From Pseudomonadota bacterium (GTDB lineage: Bacteria; Pseudomonadota; Gammaproteobacteria; Burkholderiales; Burkholderiaceae_C): DNA of 64,000 nt. Each line of letters begins with the position of its first letter. The stretch's first letter is position 1. The position numbers and the translations under genes were made by a program. Below are positions 17,152 through 26,384 of the stretch, piece after piece. A model generated the notes under the pieces. That model saw nothing but the letters and a program-made list of their open reading frames with translations. It did not search any database and had not been told where the DNA came from. The stretch is from positions 62,001 to 126,000 of the forward strand of contig JAEWIF010000041.1 of assembly GCA_023387335.1 (NCBI GenBank), read 5' to 3'.

Positions 17152-18912
17152 ATGAGATCGCGCTTCCTGCCGGCGGCCCTGCCGCTCGCGCTGCTCTGCG
17201 GCTGCATCGATCCGCCGGTGCGCGACGCCGCGCCGCGGGCGCCCGTCAACGTCAAGCTCATCGCCTTCAACGACTTCCACGGGCACGTGGAAAGTGCCGA
17301 TGCGCTGGCAGCGAACGTCGCGCGCATGCGGTGGCGGGCGGCGCACAGCGTGGTGGTCGGCGCGGGTGATGCGATCGGCGCGAGTCCGCTGGTCTCTTCG
17401 CTCTTCCTCGATGAGCCGGCGGTCGAGGCGCTCAACCGCATCGGCCTGGAGTTCAACTCGGTCGGCAACCACGAGTTCGACAAGGGCGCGGCCGAGCTCC
17501 TTCGGCTGCAGAACGGCGGTTGCAAGGGCGGCGAGGCCCACAGTTGCCAGGGCGCGCGCGTCGGGACACCGGTGCCGTTCGAAGGCGCGAAGTTCCGCTG
17601 GCTGTCGGCCAACGTGATCGAACTGGCGAGCGGCCGACCGCTGCTGCCCGCGTACGGCGTCAAGACCTTCGACGGCGTCTCCGTCGCCTTCATCGGCGTG
17701 ACGCTGAAGGGCACGCCGACGATCGTCACGCCGAGCGGCGTGCGCGGCCTCGAGTTCCGCGACGAGGCGGACACGGTCAACCGGCTCGTGCCGGAACTCA
17801 AGGCGCGCGGCATCGAAGCGGTCGTGCTGCTGATCCACGAAGGCGGCGTGCAGCGCGGAGCGCAGCCCGACATCAACGGCTGCGAAGGGCGCCTGGCGGG
17901 CTCGCCGCTCGCGGGCATCGTCGCCCGTCTCGACGATGCGGTGGACCTGGTCGTCAGCGGCCACACGCACGCGGCCTACAAGTGCAGGCTGCCCAACGCG
18001 GCCGGACGCGAAATCCCGGTGACCAGCGCGGGCGCATTCGGCCGCTTGCTCACCGAGGCGGACATGACGATCGATCCCGCAAGCCGCGACATCACCGCCG
18101 TCGCCGCGACGAACCGGCTGGTGCGACGCGACGATCCCTCGCTGCCGCCCGACGCCGCCGTTGCGCGCATCGTGGACGGCTACCGAGACCTGGCCGAGCG
18201 CCTGGCCGGCCGCGTGATCGGCGCCATCGCGGCCGACCTGCCGAACACGCGCGTGGACGCCGCCTGCAACATGCCCGCCGGCCAGCTGATCGCCGACGCC
18301 ATGCTCGCCGCCACCTCGGCGCCGGAAGCGGGCGGTGCGCAGCTCGCGCTCATGAACGGCGGCGGCGTTCGCAGCCCGGGCTTCAGCTTCCGCTCCAGCG
18401 CCGCCGGTGAAGGCGACGGCAACGTCACGTTCGGCGAGGCGTTCACGGTGCAGCCGTTCGGCAACGACCTCGTCACGCTGACGCTGACCGCAGCGGACCT
18501 GCGCGGCGTGCTGGAAGAGCAGTTCGCCGGTTGCGGCGGACAGCCGTCCGGCAACACGCGGGTGATGCTGGCTTCGGCCGGGTTCAACTCGACATGGGAC
18601 GGCGCGCGCGCTTGCGGCGAACGGATTCGCGTGCTCACCCTTCGCGGTGAATCGATCGTCCAAGATGGCAAGCTGCTTTCGTCACGGCGCTACCGCGTCA
18701 CCGTCAACAACTACATGGCCGAAGGCGGCGATGGCTATGCCACCTTCCGCAAGGGAACGGACCGCCGCATGGGACCGAGGGACGTCGACGCGTTGGCGGA
18801 TTACCTGGCGCGGTTCAAGCCGCCGTCGGCCGCGTACCGGCCGGAGGACTCGCGGCGCTTGCGGCGCATCGGCGGGAGCGTCTGCCCGACGGGGGCGGAC
18901 ACAAATCCCTGA
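17152..18912 (+). CDS. 5'-nucleotidase / metallophosphatase lipoprotein
   Basis: This 586-residue protein belongs to the UshA/CpdB-type 5'-nucleotidase family. An N-terminal signal ends in LALLCGC, a lipobox, so it is probably a lipoprotein. Metal-binding motifs are FNDFHGHVE, GAGDAIGASP, VGNHEFDKGA and SGHTHAAY in the N-terminal metallophosphatase domain (to about residue 330). The C-terminal 5-nucleotidase domain follows, with MNGGGVRSPG and NYMAEGGDGYATF. It would dephosphorylate nucleotides in the periplasm to salvage nucleosides and phosphate. It starts 22 bases after the oxygenase gene, but its role seems separate. Confidence 0.9.
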   Translation: MRSRFLPAALPLALLCGCIDPPVRDAAPRAPVNVKLIAFNDFHGHVESADALAANVARMRWRAAHSVVVGAGDAIGASPLVSSLFLDEPAVEALNRIGLEFNSVGNHEFDKGAAELLRLQNGGCKGGEAHSCQGARVGTPVPFEGAKFRWLSANVIELASGRPLLPAYGVKTFDGVSVAFIGVTLKGTPTIVTPSGVRGLEFRDEADTVNRLVPELKARGIEAVVLLIHEGGVQRGAQPDINGCEGRLAGSPLAGIVARLDDAVDLVVSGHTHAAYKCRLPNAAGREIPVTSAGAFGRLLTEADMTIDPASRDITAVAATNRLVRRDDPSLPPDAAVARIVDGYRDLAERLAGRVIGAIAADLPNTRVDAACNMPAGQLIADAMLAATSAPEAGGAQLALMNGGGVRSPGFSFRSSAAGEGDGNVTFGEAFTVQPFGNDLVTLTLTAADLRGVLEEQFAGCGGQPSGNTRVMLASAGFNSTWDGARACGERIRVLTLRGESIVQDGKLLSSRRYRVTVNNYMAEGGDGYATFRKGTDRRMGPRDVDALADYLARFKPPSAAYRPEDSRRLRRIGGSVCPTGADTNP

Positions 18913-18928
18913 AGCGGGGCGGGCCTTC

Positions 18929-19162
18929 TTACGGTTCTTCCCGATCCGGGATCGCCAGGTCCGCCGCCGCCCCGACGGCCTTGCCCGTCAACCGGACCGT
19001 GCCGATCGCGGCGTCAGCCGCCAGGCCCACGCCCGAGACGGCGAGGCCGGCCGCGGTGTCCACCGCGGCAACCACGGCGCAGCCGCCCAGCGGCGCAACG
19101 CAGGCGGCGAGAAGAAAGGCGCGAGCGGCGCGAAGACATGGGGCGGAACGGATGAACGGCAT
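18929..19162 (-). CDS. Small putative lipoprotein
   Basis: From the ATG at 19162 this ORF encodes 77 residues with a signal peptide ending in the lipobox LGGC. The mature part is a low-complexity Ala/Val/Gly sequence (AVVAAVDTAAGLAVSGVGLA, then GKAVGAAADLA). Such short lipoproteins with AVVAAVDTAA-like starts are common in proteobacteria and have no known function. An earlier in-frame start at 19219 would spoil the signal peptide. It is convergent with the 5'-nucleotidase gene. Confidence 0.6.
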   Translation of the reverse strand: MPFIRSAPCLRAARAFLLAACVAPLGGCAVVAAVDTAAGLAVSGVGLAADAAIGTVRLTGKAVGAAADLAIPDREEP

Positions 19163-19240
19163 CAGGTCCGCGCATCCTATCGACGGGCTGTAACCCGGCT
19201 GTAGCCGCGCAGTAAGCAACTGTGCGGTAGCGGTGATCCT

Positions 19241-20743
19241 TCACGGCGACGTCGCCAGCTTCTTCCTCGCGCGCAGCATCCGCATCAGCGGCAGCGCGAA
19301 CCACACCAGGAAAGTGAGGAACGCGAGACCCGCCGCGATCGGCCGACCGACGAAGGCGGCCAGGTTGCCGTCGGACTTGATCATCGAGGTGATGAAGTTC
19401 TCCTCCAGCATGCCGCCCAGCACCACGCCCAGGATCGCGGGCGCGATCGGGAAGCGGTTGGCTTCCAGCACGTAGGCGACCACGCCGGCCACCAGCATGA
19501 TGCTGATGTCGAACACCGTGTTGTTGATGGCGAAGGTGCCGACGATGCAGAACAGCAGGATCAGCGGCATCAGCACGTTGCGCGGCACGCGCAGGATGCG
19601 CTTGGCCACCTTGATGCACAGCAGGCCCAGCGGGACCATGATGATGTTCGCGATGATGAAGAGCAGGAACACCGCGTAGATGTTCTGCGGGTTGGTCGTG
19701 AACAGCGTCGGCCCCGGGTTCATGTTCTTCATGTACAGCACGCCGATCACGATGGCCGTGATCGAGTCGCCCGGGATGCCGAACACCAGCGCCGGGATCC
19801 ACGCGCCGGCCAGCGCGCTGTTGTTCGCGGCGCCCGACTCGACGATGCCTTCCACGTGGCCGGTGCCGAACTTCTGCGGCTCCTTGGAGAACCGCTTGCT
19901 CATCGCATACGACATCCAGGCGGCGATGTCCGCGCCCGCGCCGGGCAGGGCGCCGACGGCCGTTCCCAGCGTGCTGCCGCGCAGGATCTGCGCGGGGTAT
20001 TTCTTGGCCAGCTCCCACTGGCCGCGCATCACATTGCCGACCTTGTCCACCACCATCTCCGCAGGCGGGCTGGTGTCCACGACGTAGCGGATCACCTCCG
20101 AAATCGCGAACATGCCGATCATCATCGGGATCATCCCGATGCCGCCCGTGAGTTCCGCGTTGCCGAAGGTGAAGCGCGGGAAGCCCGCGGGATTGCCCAG
20201 GCCCACGCAGGCCACCAGCAGGCCGAGCAGCAGCGTGACCACGCCCTTGAGCGGCTGGTCGCCCGTGATCAGGATCGCGCAGGTCAGTCCCAGCAGGACC
20301 AGCCAGAAATACTCGAACGAGCTGAAGTTCAGCGCGAAGTCGGCCAGCGCGGGCGCCGCGACGATCAGCACCACCGTCCCGAACAGGCCGCCGATGGCGG
20401 AGAACACGAGGCCCGCGCCGAGCGCGAGCTCGCCCTGGCCCTTGCGGGTCATGGCGTAGGCCTCGTCGGTGTAGGCGGCCGATGCCGGCGTGCCCGGGAT
20501 GCGCAGCAGGCAGCCGGGGATGTCGCCGGAGAAGATGGCCATCGCGGTGGCGGTGACCATGGCGGCGATAGCGGGGATCGGCGGCATGAAGAACGTCACC
20601 GGCACCAGCAGCGCCGTCGCCATCGTCGCCGTGAGGCCGGGCACCGCGCCGACGAACAGGCCGAACAGCGAGGCGCCGACCATCACGGCGATGGTGTAGG
20701 GCTCGAACACCATCGAGAAGGCCTGGGCCACGGCTTGGAACAT
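19241..20743 (-). CDS. tctA: Tripartite tricarboxylate transporter large permease TctA
   Basis: This 500-residue integral membrane protein is the large permease of a TTT carrier. Family hallmarks are GLFVGAVPGLTATMATALL near the N terminus, IPGTPASAAYTDEAYAM, and the inverted-repeat partner GALPGAGADIAAWMSYAMSK in the middle. A later GIPGDSITAIVIGVL follows. About 11 membrane helices are expected. It works with TctB and the Bug-type TctC encoded just upstream to take up a carboxylate. TTT substrates cannot be predicted from TctA. Confidence 0.93.
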   Translation of the reverse strand: MFQAVAQAFSMVFEPYTIAVMVGASLFGLFVGAVPGLTATMATALLVPVTFFMPPIPAIAAMVTATAMAIFSGDIPGCLLRIPGTPASAAYTDEAYAMTRKGQGELALGAGLVFSAIGGLFGTVVLIVAAPALADFALNFSSFEYFWLVLLGLTCAILITGDQPLKGVVTLLLGLLVACVGLGNPAGFPRFTFGNAELTGGIGMIPMMIGMFAISEVIRYVVDTSPPAEMVVDKVGNVMRGQWELAKKYPAQILRGSTLGTAVGALPGAGADIAAWMSYAMSKRFSKEPQKFGTGHVEGIVESGAANNSALAGAWIPALVFGIPGDSITAIVIGVLYMKNMNPGPTLFTTNPQNIYAVFLLFIIANIIMVPLGLLCIKVAKRILRVPRNVLMPLILLFCIVGTFAINNTVFDISIMLVAGVVAYVLEANRFPIAPAILGVVLGGMLEENFITSMIKSDGNLAAFVGRPIAAGLAFLTFLVWFALPLMRMLRARKKLATSP

Positions 20744-20750
20744 CAGGGAC

Positions 20751-21230
20751 CTACCAGGCGAAAGGCGTGAGCACGCCCCAGGGGAGGGGGACGCGCAGCA
20801 GCTTGTAGAAGGCGAAGTGCACCACCAGCGCGGCGACGACGGCGATGAGGACGGCCCGGCCGGGCGGCACGCGCAGCACGATGAACAGCGCGGCCAGGAT
20901 CAGCGTGGCCAGCGGCAGGAAACCCACCGCGTCGGCCGCGAAGATGTAGAGCAGCGCCGAGCCGAGCAGGACCGCGAGGGCCACAAGATGGCGCGGCGAC
21001 CGCACCCACGGTTCCCAGGCGAGCCAGGGTTCGCCGCAAGCGCGGCGGTGCCGCACTCCCTGGAACAGCAGCACCGCGCCGGCGACGCACAGGACCGTGG
21101 CGATGATGCCGGGGAACAGTGCCGGGCCGACCGGCTGCCCGGGGATCTTCGGGAAGCCCTGGATCGCGAACAGCACCAGCGCGCCCAGCGCGAGGAAGAT
21201 CGCGCCGAAGACGGCGTCGTTGAGCTTCAC
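20751..21230 (-). CDS. tctB: Tripartite tricarboxylate transporter small permease TctB
   Basis: This 159-residue protein has four predicted membrane helices, as TctB proteins do. It shows the common opening IFLALGALVLFAIQGFPKIPGQPVGPALFPGII (helix, then GPALFP turn), here shown only as the segments LGALVLF and GPALFPGII. The start is a GTG at 21230, seven bases after the tctC stop, and tctA begins seven bases after its own stop. The compact spacing supports one operon. Confidence 0.87.
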   Translation of the reverse strand: MKLNDAVFGAIFLALGALVLFAIQGFPKIPGQPVGPALFPGIIATVLCVAGAVLLFQGVRHRRACGEPWLAWEPWVRSPRHLVALAVLLGSALLYIFAADAVGFLPLATLILAALFIVLRVPPGRAVLIAVVAALVVHFAFYKLLRVPLPWGVLTPFAW

Positions 21231-21237
21231 CGGCGGC

Positions 21238-22221
21238 TTACTTGGCGATGCCGACGGCCTTCATCGTGGCGCCGAGCTCGGCGTCCGACTTGGCCATGAA
21301 CTTGCCGAACTCGTCGGCCGGCGCATAGATCACGCCGAAGCCGCGGCTGGCCATGAAGTCGTTGTATTCCTTGCTGGCCACGATCTTCTTGATGGCGGCG
21401 GCCAGCTTGTCCTGGATGTCCTTGGGCAGGCCCTTGGGCGCGACGATGCCGCGCCACGCGGCCATGGTCCAGTCGCTGCCGAGCGTCGACTTGATCGTGG
21501 GCACGTTGGGGTAGAGGGCGGCAGGCTTGTCGCTCATGATGGCCAGGCTCTTGACCTTGCCGGCGTCGATCAGCGAGCGGGCTTCCGGCAGCGACACCGG
21601 GGCGATCTCGATGCCGCCGGCCACCATGTCCTGCAGGCCGGGCGCCGCGCCGTTGCTGGGCACCCAGGGCACCGCGGCCGGATCGATCTTCTGGTCGCGC
21701 AGCAGGCCGGCCAGCGCCAGATGCCAGATGCCGCCCTGGCCCGTGCCCGAGGCCTTGAACTTGCCGGGGTTGGCCTTCACGGCCGCCAGCAGGTCCTGGA
21801 TGGTCTTGTAGGGCGCATCGGCGCGAACCTGCACGCCGGCGGGGTCGGCGTTGACCAGGCCGATGGGCGTGTACGAAGCGCCGGTCAGTTCCGTCAGGCC
21901 CTGCCAATGCATCATGCCGATTTCCACCGTGGCCAGGCCGATCGTGTAGCCATCGGGCGGTGCCGAGGCGATGGCCGCATGGCCCACGACGCCGCTGCCG
22001 CCGGTGCGGTTCACCACGTTGACCGGCTGGCCGATCTCCTTTTCCAGCAGCGAGCCGATGATGCGCGCCGTGGCGTCGGTGCCGCCCCCCGCGCCCCAGG
22101 GCACGATGAGCGTCACGGGCCGGCTCGGGTAGTTCTGGGCGAGCACGGGCGCGGCCCATGCGAATCCCAGGCCGACCACGGCGGCTGAGACGAGGGCGCG
22201 GCGGATCTTGCTGGCTGTCAT
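21238..22221 (-). CDS. tctC: Bug-family tripartite transporter substrate-binding protein TctC
   Basis: This 327-residue periplasmic binding protein has a signal peptide ending near AAPVLAQ-N. Bug-family marks are YPSRPVTLIVPWGAGGGTDA, the VVNRTGGSGVVGHAAIA loop that touches the ligand carboxylate, and SDKPAALYPNVPTIKS. It captures a small carboxylate for TctAB. Betaproteobacteria carry many such proteins with different ligands, so the substrate is open. The hydroxyacid dehydrogenase remnant upstream hints at a former 2-hydroxyacid pathway. Confidence 0.93.
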   Translation of the reverse strand: MTASKIRRALVSAAVVGLGFAWAAPVLAQNYPSRPVTLIVPWGAGGGTDATARIIGSLLEKEIGQPVNVVNRTGGSGVVGHAAIASAPPDGYTIGLATVEIGMMHWQGLTELTGASYTPIGLVNADPAGVQVRADAPYKTIQDLLAAVKANPGKFKASGTGQGGIWHLALAGLLRDQKIDPAAVPWVPSNGAAPGLQDMVAGGIEIAPVSLPEARSLIDAGKVKSLAIMSDKPAALYPNVPTIKSTLGSDWTMAAWRGIVAPKGLPKDIQDKLAAAIKKIVASKEYNDFMASRGFGVIYAPADEFGKFMAKSDAELGATMKAVGIAK

Positions 22222-22287
22222 CGAGGCTCCTTCGGTCGTCGACCTGACGAAGGTCCTGAATCTAGAGACATCCCGGCAGGCGGGAAT

Positions 22288-22315
22288 CAGGGGGAACCCA
22301 AAGAGATTCCCCCTG
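22288..22315. terminator. Perfect 9-bp inverted repeat with 10-base loop
   Basis: CAGGGGGAA (22288-22296) pairs exactly with TTCCCCCTG (22307-22315). It lies between the end of the decayed dehydrogenase (22345) and the start of tctC (22221), both on the minus strand. It may be a terminator stem for the former gene or an operator for tctCBA. No T run follows on either strand. A second short stem, TCCCG/CGGGA, lies beside it at 22271-22285. Confidence 0.45.
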
Positions 22316-22344
22316 CTGTCCGGTTGCCCGGACCTCGCTCTCGA

Positions 22345-22560
22345 TCAGGCAGCCTGGGCGGCGGCCGGTTCCAGCGCCGCCAGCACGTTGCGCGCCGCGC
22401 CCGCGCCCATGTTGATGTACGTTCGCTCGTCACGCCGCCGATGTGCGGGCTGAGGACGATGTGGCCTCGCCCTGGAAGGGATGCGGCACCGCCATCGGCT
22501 TCGCGCGGTTCTCGGGCGTCAGCGGGCAATGCAGGGAGAGCATCTCGGGGTCGAGTTCGA
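22345..22560 (-). pseudogene. D-2-hydroxyacid dehydrogenase remnant
   Basis: Three minus-strand frames together hold pieces of a D-isomer-specific 2-hydroxyacid dehydrogenase. The first piece, EMLSLHCPLTPENR, is the NAD-domain segment. It is joined directly to PMAVPHPFQGEA, so about 60-70 usual residues are missing. A frame change then leads to HIVLSPHIGGVT, with the active-site histidine region. A one-base loss leads to ERTYINMGAGAARNVLAAL and a stop at 22345. The N-terminal half of the enzyme (usual length about 310) is absent. The 432-base interval between tctC and the sensor kinase is explained by this remnant plus a hairpin. The upstream part (22561-22653) shows nothing I can name. Confidence 0.8.
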
Positions 22561-22653
22561 GGTTGACGAAGACGAAGCTGGAGAAGCACGCCAGGAGCGT
22601 CATCAAGGCCACCAACCAGCTGTCGTATGCGCTGGCCTCCGTAGCTACTGCCG

Positions 22654-24771
22654 CTACGCCAGCGTGAACCGGAACGTCGCTCCCCCTCCCGGCACCCCTT
22701 CCGCCCACACCCGCCCGCCCTGCCGCGAGATGGCGCGCTCGACCGTCGCCAGGCCGATGCCGCTGCCGGGGAATTCGTCCTGCCGGTGCAGGCGCTCGAA
22801 CGTGCCGAACAGGCGGCCGGCGTGGGCCATGTCGAAGCCGGCGCCGTTGTCGCGCACGTAGAACTCGCCCTTGTCGCCGTTGCGGCCGACGCGGATCTCC
22901 GCGTCCGGCGTGCGCGAGGTGAACTTCCACGCGTTGCCCAGGAGGTTCTCCAGCACCGACCGCATCAGGCGCGGGTCGGCCGCCGACTGCAGGCCGGGCT
23001 CCACGTGCCAGCGCACCTCGCGCTCCGGCGCGCCGGCCTGCAGCTGCTCCAGCACCTCGGTGGCCAGGGCGCTCAGGTCGACCGGGCGCAGGTCGATCTC
23101 GGCCTGCGTCACCCGCGACAGCGCCAGCAGCCCCTGGACCATCTGCACCATCTGTTCGACGTTGGCGACGATGCGCTGCAGGTAGTGCGCGGACTTCGAG
23201 TCCGGCGCGTTCAGCGCGCCGTCACGCTGCAGCAGCTGTGCGAACGAGGTGATGCGGTGCAGCGGCGACTGCAGGTCGTGCGACACCGAGTACGAGAACG
23301 CGCGCAGCTGCTCGTTGGCCAGGGCCAGTTCGTGCGTGCGCTGCGCGATGCGCTCCTCCAGCGTGGCGTTCAGGCGCCCGATCTCGTCCGCCTGCAGGCG
23401 CAGGTGCTCCTGCGCCTGCTTGAGCTCGTGCACGTCGGTGGAGGTGCCGTACCAGGAGACCACCCGGCCGCTGCCGTCCTTGTTGGGCAGGGCGCGCACC
23501 AGCTGCCAGCGGTCGCTGCCGTCCAGGTAGCGCAGCCGCAACTCCATCTCGACCGGCTCGCCGGCCAGGTTCTCCGACAGCGCCTGGGCGGCGGCGCGCG
23601 AGTCGTCGCGGTGGCCCAGCTCGGCCCACCGCTTGCCGACCGCGTCCTCGACCGGCCGGCCGGTGGCTTCCGTCCAGCGCTCGTTGACGAACTCCACCAC
23701 GCCCTTGGCATCGGTGATGAACACGATCTGCGGCATCGCCTGCGCCAGCACGCGGAAGCGCCGCTCCAGGTGGCGGCGGCTGAACTGGCGCTGCAGCTGG
23801 CGGCCGAGCGCGGCCGCGACGGCCATGGCGGCCAGCCAGATCGCGCCCGTGATCCACGCAAAGCGCCGCCAGGGCGCCAGCACCTGCTCGACCGAGGAAC
23901 CCACGACCACGACCAGCTGCGGGTACAGCTCCAGCACGCGGTAGGCGACGATGCGCTGGACCTGGTCGAGGCCCTGGGCGCCCACGAACACGCCTTCGGG
24001 CGCCTCCGGCAGCATCCGGGTGAACAGGGGCAGCGAGGGGTAGTGCTGCCCGAGTCCCTTCGGGTCCGGCGGGCTGCGCATCAGCAGCTGGCCGTTGCGG
24101 TGGAAGAGCGAGACGGCGCCCTGGCGCGCCAGGTCGAGTTCGCGCCACAGCCGCTCGAAGAATGGCGGCTCGACGGCCGCGACCATCACGCCGCGCCACT
24201 GGCCGGCGCCGTCGCGCAGCGGCACGCTGGCGCTGATCAGCCAGGTGCCCGTGCTGCGGCTGCGCACGCCCGGGCCGATGTAGAAGCCGGTGCCCGGCTG
24301 CTGGCGATAGACCTGGAAGTACTCTCGGTCCGCCAGCGATATGCCGATGTTGCCGACGTCGGAATCCAGGTCGATGCGGCCCTGCTCGTCCAGGGTCCAG
24401 ATGGCCCGCACGTAAGGCAGGTCCCGCAGGTGCCGGCGCAGGAAGGAACGGCCGTGGTTCTCGTCCACCGTGCCCTGCGAACGCATCTCCATCAGCTCGT
24501 GCGAAGCAGCCTGCAGCCGCTGGTCCACCGCCTGCAGGCTGCGGGTGGTCTGCTCGGCGATCACATGGTTGAGCGCGCGCGTCAGCCGCTCGCCGCCGCG
24601 CAAGGCTTCCGACCGCATGTGCAGCAGCACGCCGGCTAGCGCGGCGCCGGAAGCGAGGGCGAAGGCGGCCAGGTACCAGAGCAGCATGCGTCCGCCCATG
24701 CCCGCGCGCGGTCCAGGCGCCGCGAGGGACAGCACCGTCTGGCGGAAATCGGCCGCGCCGCGCTGCTTCAT
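22654..24771 (-). CDS. Membrane sensor histidine kinase (Cache-like, PAS, HisKA, HATPase)
   Basis: This 705-residue kinase begins at the ATG at 24771 with a membrane helix (about residues 28-48). A periplasmic sensor domain of about 250 residues follows, Cache-like, with the stretch DREYFQVYRQ typical of ligand-binding Cache sensors. A second helix lies near residue 305. A PAS domain spans about 335-455, then a coiled linker. The HisKA box is SYSVSHDLQSPLHRI with the phospho-histidine, and the ATP-binding lid has NLLGNAWKFT, DNGAGFD and GSGIGLATVE. No response regulator is encoded nearby, so its partner must be elsewhere. It probably senses an extracellular small molecule. Confidence 0.9.
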   Translation of the reverse strand: MKQRGAADFRQTVLSLAAPGPRAGMGGRMLLWYLAAFALASGAALAGVLLHMRSEALRGGERLTRALNHVIAEQTTRSLQAVDQRLQAASHELMEMRSQGTVDENHGRSFLRRHLRDLPYVRAIWTLDEQGRIDLDSDVGNIGISLADREYFQVYRQQPGTGFYIGPGVRSRSTGTWLISASVPLRDGAGQWRGVMVAAVEPPFFERLWRELDLARQGAVSLFHRNGQLLMRSPPDPKGLGQHYPSLPLFTRMLPEAPEGVFVGAQGLDQVQRIVAYRVLELYPQLVVVVGSSVEQVLAPWRRFAWITGAIWLAAMAVAAALGRQLQRQFSRRHLERRFRVLAQAMPQIVFITDAKGVVEFVNERWTEATGRPVEDAVGKRWAELGHRDDSRAAAQALSENLAGEPVEMELRLRYLDGSDRWQLVRALPNKDGSGRVVSWYGTSTDVHELKQAQEHLRLQADEIGRLNATLEERIAQRTHELALANEQLRAFSYSVSHDLQSPLHRITSFAQLLQRDGALNAPDSKSAHYLQRIVANVEQMVQMVQGLLALSRVTQAEIDLRPVDLSALATEVLEQLQAGAPEREVRWHVEPGLQSAADPRLMRSVLENLLGNAWKFTSRTPDAEIRVGRNGDKGEFYVRDNGAGFDMAHAGRLFGTFERLHRQDEFPGSGIGLATVERAISRQGGRVWAEGVPGGGATFRFTLA

Positions 24772-24844
24772 GCGAGTGCTCCTGGCATGGCACGCATGAT
24801 GCCGCGCCGGCGGGCCGGGCGGGGCCGCCGGCGACCGGTCGCTA

Positions 24845-26287
24845 TCAATGCATCGAACCCGCCGGCTGCCCCCGCGCGACGGCCTTGGCATCGCGCAGCC
24901 GCACCCAGGCCAGCAGGCCGGTGCCCGCGGCGAACGCGGCACCGATCGCGAAGGCCAGCTGGTAGCCCGCGTTGAGCGCCAGCGCGTCGGCGGCCCCCTG
25001 CGCCTGCGCGGCCGTGGTGCGCGCGGCGGCCACGCTGGCCAGCACGGCCAGCCCCAGCGCGCCGCCCATCATGAACGAGGTGTTCACCACGCCGGAGGCC
25101 AGGCCGCTGTCCTGCGGATCGACGTCGTTCATCGCGGCCAGGAGCATCGGATTGAAGGCGATGCCGGCGCCGATGCCCAGCAGCAGCATGGCGGGCAGCA
25201 CGTCCACCAGGAAACGGCCGTCGGCCGGTGCACGCGCGAACAGCGCGAGCCCGAGCGCGGCCACCATCAGCCCCACCGCCAGCGGACCGCGGATGCCCCA
25301 GCGCATGACGATGCGGGCCGAGGCACCCAGCGACATGAAGGCCATGATCAGGTTGCCCGGCAGGAACGCCAGCCCAACCTGCATCGGCGTGTAGCCCAGC
25401 ACCAGCTGCATGTAGAGCGCCGACATGAAGAACCAGGCGAACATGGCCGCCGCCCAGAGCACGCCGGCCACGTTGGCGGTGGCCAGGTTGCGGTGCGTGA
25501 ACAGGTCCAGCGGCATCAGCGGCTGCGCGATGCGCGACTCGATGGCGATGAACGCGCCCAGCAGCACGACCGCCGCGCCCAGCAGGCCCAGCGTGTGCGC
25601 CGACAGCCAGCCCGCCTCGTTGCCGTTGACCACCGCGTACACGGCCAGCAGCAGCGCCGCCGTGATGGTGGTGGCGCCGCCCCAGTCCAGCCGCAGGCCG
25701 GCGCGGCGCTCGCCCGGGGCGATCAGCGCGCGGCACAGCAGCGCCACCGCGATGCCGATCGGCAGGTTGACCAGGAAGATCCAGCGCCAGCTGAGCAGGC
25801 TGGTGAGCACGCCGCCGAGCAGCACGCCCACGCTGCCGCCGCCGGCGCACACGAAGCCGTACACGCCCATCGCCCGGGCGCGCTCGCCGGGCTCGGTGAA
25901 GAGATTCATGATCAGCGACAGCGCGACCGCCGACACCACCGCGCCGCCCAGTCCCTGCACGGCGCGAGCCGTCACCAGCGCGGCTTGCGAGGGCGCCAGG
26001 CCGCAGGCCAGCGAAGCCACCGTGAACAGCGCGATGCCGGCCAGGAACACGCGGCGGTGCCCGAACAGGTCGCCGAGCCGCCCGCCCAGCAGCAGGAAGC
26101 CCCCGAAGGTCAGCATGTAGGCGTTGACCACCCAGACCAGCGCGGTCTCGGTGAACTTCAGGTCGGTGCGGATGGAGGGCAGCGCGACGTTCACGATGGT
26201 CGTGTCCAGCACGATCATCAGCACGCCCAGGCAGAGCACGTACAGGGCCCACCAGCGCTTGCGCCGGCCGGCGTCTTGGGACGTCAT
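24845..26287 (-). CDS. MFS drug:H+ antiporter, DHA2 (EmrB/QacA) family
   Basis: This 480-residue transporter has about 14 membrane helices. Motifs include LDTTIVNVALPSI in the first helix and LGGRLGDLFGHRRVF (the motif A loop) after the second. GLGGAVVSAVALSLIMNLF follows. This family exports drugs, dyes or metabolites using the proton gradient. The ATG at 26287 has AAAGGAAAC upstream; an earlier in-frame ATG at 26365 has no support. It is a lone gene, downstream of an unrelated methyltransferase on the same strand. Confidence 0.9.
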   Translation of the reverse strand: MTSQDAGRRKRWWALYVLCLGVLMIVLDTTIVNVALPSIRTDLKFTETALVWVVNAYMLTFGGFLLLGGRLGDLFGHRRVFLAGIALFTVASLACGLAPSQAALVTARAVQGLGGAVVSAVALSLIMNLFTEPGERARAMGVYGFVCAGGGSVGVLLGGVLTSLLSWRWIFLVNLPIGIAVALLCRALIAPGERRAGLRLDWGGATTITAALLLAVYAVVNGNEAGWLSAHTLGLLGAAVVLLGAFIAIESRIAQPLMPLDLFTHRNLATANVAGVLWAAAMFAWFFMSALYMQLVLGYTPMQVGLAFLPGNLIMAFMSLGASARIVMRWGIRGPLAVGLMVAALGLALFARAPADGRFLVDVLPAMLLLGIGAGIAFNPMLLAAMNDVDPQDSGLASGVVNTSFMMGGALGLAVLASVAAARTTAAQAQGAADALALNAGYQLAFAIGAAFAAGTGLLAWVRLRDAKAVARGQPAGSMH

Positions 26288-26384
26288 GGCAAGTTTCCTT
26301 TCGATCGGAGGGTTCGTCCCGTCACGACGAACCACCGGCCCCGGATTCGACAGGGGCCGGCGCATTCTGCACAGGCCGCCGGTG

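Noticed and set aside
22443..22667. Plus-strand ORF over the dehydrogenase remnant, ending ALASVATAATPA
   Set aside because: Its frame is antisense to recognisable dehydrogenase pieces and its own product has no family I can name; the tail could be chance.
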